In this document: positions 61,737-64,000 of the stretch, in pieces
Layout: the number at the start of each line of letters is the position of its first letter
How positions within the stretch are numbered: position 1 is the first letter of the stretch
Source of the DNA: an uncultured bacterium
GTDB taxonomy: Bacteria > Oederibacteriota > PGYV01 > Palsa-1178
Direction of reading: 5' to 3'
Assembly (NCBI GenBank): GCA_937889595.1
Contig: CALAOR010000078.1
Location: forward strand, 1 to 64,000
DNA: 64,000 nucleotides
The notes under the pieces: generated by a model
Databases searched by the model: none
What the model was told of the DNA's origin: nothing
The model's input: the letters and a program-made list of their open reading frames with translations, nothing else
Made by a program: the position numbers and the translations under genes

Positions 61737-62475
61737 AACTTTCCTTTTTTTTCGCGCTTCGCGGTTGTCTGTTTACCACACTGCCTATTATAACAGTTGC
61801 CGGTGAAAAAAACGGTTTTATCCGCTTTGCGGCCGTCCCGAGGTTAAGCCTGTATGTTTTTTGTGGTTTTGTGCCAACGCCTGAAGCGACTGCCAGCGGT
61901 GTGCCGGCAGGCCAGCCTTTTTTGAGGAACATTTTGGAAATTTCGTTTATAACGGTCGCCGCCATGTAAAAAACAACGGTTCCTTTGAAGTTTTTAGGGG
62001 GTATATAAACACTGTTCATGGGATGTCCCGTACAAAATATCACGGAAGATGACATCCCCCTTTCGGTTAAGGGTATTTTCATGCACGCGGCCGCGGCCTG
62101 TGCTGCGGATATCCCCGGCACTATTTCGTAGCTTATCCCGTGTTTTTCAAGGAAATCCATCTCTTCCGCGGCCCTTCCGAATATAAGCGGGTCTCCGCCT
62201 TTTAAACGGGCAACGACCCTGCCTTTCATGACATTTTCAAGAATAAGTTCGTTCACCCGCTGCTGCGAAACAGAATGTCTTTGTTTCCTTCTGCCCGCCG
62301 GGATTTTCACGGCTTTTTTTATTTTCCTTATAATATCCCGCGAAACAAGGCTGTCATATATAACCGTGTCGGCTTCGCTCAGGATTCTTTCCGCCTTTTT
62401 TGTCAGCAATTCCGGGTCGCCCGGCCCTGCGCCTATAAGATAAACTTTGGTTTTATTTTGTTTTACTTTGTTCAT
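61684..62475 (-). CDS. cobA: Uroporphyrinogen-III C-methyltransferase (CobA/SUMT)
   Basis: A ~263-residue methyltransferase that makes precorrin-2 from uroporphyrinogen III, feeding siroheme and cobalamin. Motifs: VYLIGAGPGDPELLTKKAERIL near the N-terminus, LKGGDPLIFGRAAEE, GISAAQAAAACMKIPLTERGMSSSVIFCTGHP (shown as one block in the protein). The ATG at 62475 has AAGG seven bases ahead; a GTG six bases earlier is also possible. A 33-bp perfect inverted repeat lies just upstream, between it and the precorrin-2 dehydrogenase gene. Confidence 0.94.
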   Translation of the reverse strand: MNKVKQNKTKVYLIGAGPGDPELLTKKAERILSEADTVIYDSLVSRDIIRKIKKAVKIPAGRRKQRHSVSQQRVNELILENVMKGRVVARLKGGDPLIFGRAAEEMDFLEKHGISYEIVPGISAAQAAAACMKIPLTERGMSSSVIFCTGHPMNSVYIPPKNFKGTVVFYMAATVINEISKMFLKKGWPAGTPLAVASGVGTKPQKTYRLNLGTAAKRIKPFFSPATVIIGSVVNRQPRSAKKKESYDKYRIIPIKMGGVGNH

Positions 62476-62535
62476 ATTCACACCTTACATTATATGATAC
62501 TGCCGGAAAACCCTATAAATCCATGTAATTCTTTA

Positions 62536-62639
62536 TCGTGTCCGGTACGAACTTTAATTTTTCTATGGCCTTTGCGCGATTCCCCTATATAATATAAGCG
62601 CAAAATCCATAGAAAAATTAAAGTTCGTACCGGACACGA
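62536..62639. repeat. Long perfect inverted repeat (33-bp arms)
   Basis: Arms at 62536-62568 and 62607-62639 are exact inverse copies (33 of 33; each begins or ends with GTGTCCGGTACGAAC). The stem continues, after two mismatches, with TTTGCGC (62571-62577) and GCGCAAA (62598-62604), leaving a 20-nt AT-rich loop. There is no T-run, and it sits within the hem operon between cobA and the precorrin-2 dehydrogenase gene. Likely a REP/MITE-type insertion, or possibly an mRNA-processing structure. Confidence 0.9.
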
Positions 62640-62701
62640 CCTATCATAAGGGCTTTTCGGACAGTATCTATATACTATCACAACCGTGTCTTGTGCGCAA
62701 A

Positions 62702-63136
62702 TTAAAGAATTTTTTTCCTTATTTTCTCCGCGATCCCAAGGCTTTTTTTAATATCCTTTCCGTTTGATGAAACCGCAGCCACCATGCCTTTTTTCTTCAC
62801 AAAAACCATGTTCATGAAATTTGTATTTTCCCTGCCGCTTACGCTGTTTGCGAGCATATTTTTTTTTACAGCCAGCCCGCATATCCTGCCGTTTAAATTT
62901 TTGTCGTCTGTTGCGGCGATAACAAGGAATTTTCCTTTCAGGTCCGCGACTTTAAATTTTCTTTTTATGAGCTTTATTTTCCTGTTCCTTATGAAATATC
63001 CCGAAGTCCGGGGGCTTACCACGGATACATCCGCGCCTTCGGCTAAAAGCCGCCTTGTTTTCCTTTCAGCAATTGTCCCGGCCCCTGCAACAAGGCATTT
63101 TTTTCCCGTTAAAGACAGCATCACCGGATATGTCAC
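62702..63136 (-). CDS. Precorrin-2 dehydrogenase (SirC/Met8-like)
   Basis: A 144-residue NAD-dependent dehydrogenase turning precorrin-2 into sirohydrochlorin on the way to siroheme. The NAD-binding CLVAGAGTIAERKTRRLLAEGADVSVVSP and the KFLVIAATDDKNLNGRI segment fit the family, as does AVSSNGKDIKKSLGIAEKIR. It ends after the N-terminal dehydrogenase part (Met8 and CysG are longer), so iron insertion must come from another enzyme. The start is GTG 63134-63136, GGAG ahead, overlapping the cysN stop by four bases. Confidence 0.88.
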   Translation of the reverse strand: MTYPVMLSLTGKKCLVAGAGTIAERKTRRLLAEGADVSVVSPRTSGYFIRNRKIKLIKRKFKVADLKGKFLVIAATDDKNLNGRICGLAVKKNMLANSVSGRENTNFMNMVFVKKKGMVAAVSSNGKDIKKSLGIAEKIRKKIL

Positions 63137-64000
63137 AGATAATACTCCAGGATTATGTTTTTTTCCAGTAGAAACGCCTTAACCCTGTTTACGGCCCCGT
63201 CTAAAGTACTATCTTTTGCAAGCTGCACAAGATCATCAGCCTCTTTTAAATTTCCGCCCATGTCTATTATGATAATTCCCGATGGCCTGTTCAGCGAGCG
63301 TATCTCATCTATCTCAAAATCATCGGCATCCGTAAGGGTTGTTATAAAAATCGCACCGGTGTCTGTTATGATCCTGGCCAGTTCGCCTATCCTTCTTACA
63401 TGCTCGTCCCTGTCAAATTCGCCGCCCATGTCAGAATCAAGCCCGCCCTTTATAGCCGGCATGCCCAGGTAATATGCGTTTTTACCGTCGTTAAAAAGCC
63501 TTTTCTCGAGCAGCCTGGAGAATGTATCCGTAACAGCCGCGTCAGGCCCGGTTATGACAATAAGTTTTGGCGTCTGCCCGAACCTTAACGCCCTTTCCGA
63601 GGCCTGTATTTCCCCTTTTTGCCAGCTAAATTCCCTTTTTTCCACATGGCTGTCCGCAAAGGACTTTTCTCCCCTTATTGCCTCTGTTATTATGCCTCCG
63701 CCGGATATTTCGTAATCATCAACAATAACAAACCTTCCCGTACGCTGGTTGTCGGCATACAGGTCATAGGCGATTGGCTTTACGGTTTTAAAAACACACT
63801 GCGCCACGTCATGCCTGTCTATCTGCTTTTTATCCTGTTCAGCCTCGATCTCGGCCGCGTCTATAATGTTGAGTATTTTTTCAAGGTAAACCGGTTCCCT
63901 TGCCGCGCCTATTTTCAGCTTATACCTTTTCCCGTATATCATGGGCTTCCTGCCGAGCCAGAATATATTCGCTTTAAAAGCGAAACCTACTTCAGGCATG
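63133..64000 (-). CDS. cysN: CysN-type sulfate adenylyltransferase fused to a degenerate APS kinase domain, partial
   Basis: The right edge cuts off the N-terminal GTPase. Residues 1-115 of what is visible match the last CysN domain (VGFAFKANIFWL, KRYKLKIGAAREP, DVAQCVFKT, YADNQRTGRFVIVDDYEISGGGI). The last ~150 residues follow the APS kinase layout (KLIVITG, LEKRLFNDGKNAYYL, HVRRIGELARIITDTGAIFITTL), but the P-loop has become GPDAAVTDT instead of GLSGSGKST, and the DGD sequence is absent. The protein should thus activate sulfate to APS, not phosphorylate APS to PAPS. It ends by overlapping the dehydrogenase gene, linking sulfate activation to siroheme. Confidence 0.85.
   Translation of the reverse strand, partial: MPEVGFAFKANIFWLGRKPMIYGKRYKLKIGAAREPVYLEKILNIIDAAEIEAEQDKKQIDRHDVAQCVFKTVKPIAYDLYADNQRTGRFVIVDDYEISGGGIITEAIRGEKSFADSHVEKREFSWQKGEIQASERALRFGQTPKLIVITGPDAAVTDTFSRLLEKRLFNDGKNAYYLGMPAIKGGLDSDMGGEFDRDEHVRRIGELARIITDTGAIFITTLTDADDFEIDEIRSLNRPSGIIIIDMGGNLKEADDLVQLAKDSTLDGAVNRVKAFLLEKNIILEYYL

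Overview
The window reads as a piece of chromosome from an uncultured Gram-negative bacterium. Gram-negative is supported by a PorV-type outer-membrane barrel fused to an OmpA domain, lipoproteins with lipoboxes and a small predicted barrel. By eye the GC content is in the forties. The mix of NHL-propeller and GT-C membrane proteins, low-complexity secreted proteins and formylglycine-enzyme-like lipoproteins recalls candidate phyla such as Goldbacteria, Omnitrophota or Elusimicrobiota, but that placement is a guess. Almost every gene is on the minus strand. The clear plus-strand genes are the GT-C protein at 2313-4511 and the Fic protein at 52414-53547. I found no rRNA, tRNA or CRISPR array by eye.

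Layout. 1-2.1 kb: a secreted octapeptide-repeat protein cut by the left edge, and a MORN-repeat lipoprotein. 2.3-13.2 kb: a surface-glycan-like region with four GT-C membrane proteins; two of them are each paired with an NHL propeller, forming a tandemly duplicated two-gene module. 13.2-14.9 kb: a Fic gene among remnants of a type I restriction locus, lying directly against uvrB. 14.9-25.1 kb: uvrB, a TPR coiled-coil protein, a PorV/Ig/OmpA fusion, and a MEDS-PAS-GAF histidine kinase with its receiver. 25.4-26.3 kb: HU and a small outer-membrane protein. 26.7-31.8 kb: a sulfur amino acid operon, rrf2-metY-cysK-metX-metW, with a clear promoter and operator. 32-37 kb: an accessory stretch with a secreted protein, a HigBA-type toxin-antitoxin pair, a broken ORF6N gene, a nitroreductase, and an FGE-like lipoprotein flanked by two copies of an 80-bp palindromic repeat.

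38.4-53.5 kb is a defence island: type I restriction-modification genes (hsdM, hsdS, hsdR, a YgjP-like metallopeptidase), and, inside the same gene string, a trypsin-like protease and an AAA ATPase with the architecture of PrrC/RloC anticodon nucleases. An orphan half-size HsdS, RmuC, a DUF3800 protein and a Fic protein lie next to it.

37.1-38.4 and 53.6-64 kb hold tetrapyrrole synthesis. A tightly overlapping string, cysN - precorrin-2 dehydrogenase - cobA - AhbD-like radical SAM - hemE - hemH - hemY - hemA - hemC - hemD - hemB, is separated from hemL by the island. No coproporphyrinogen oxidase (HemN/HemF) or HemQ is visible. The gene set therefore suggests a coproporphyrin route in which the AhbD-like enzyme makes the last step to heme. 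CysN, siroheme enzymes and the met/cys operon together suggest sulfate assimilation to cysteine and homocysteine. Several intergenic spaces carry REP-like inverted pairs or long palindromes.
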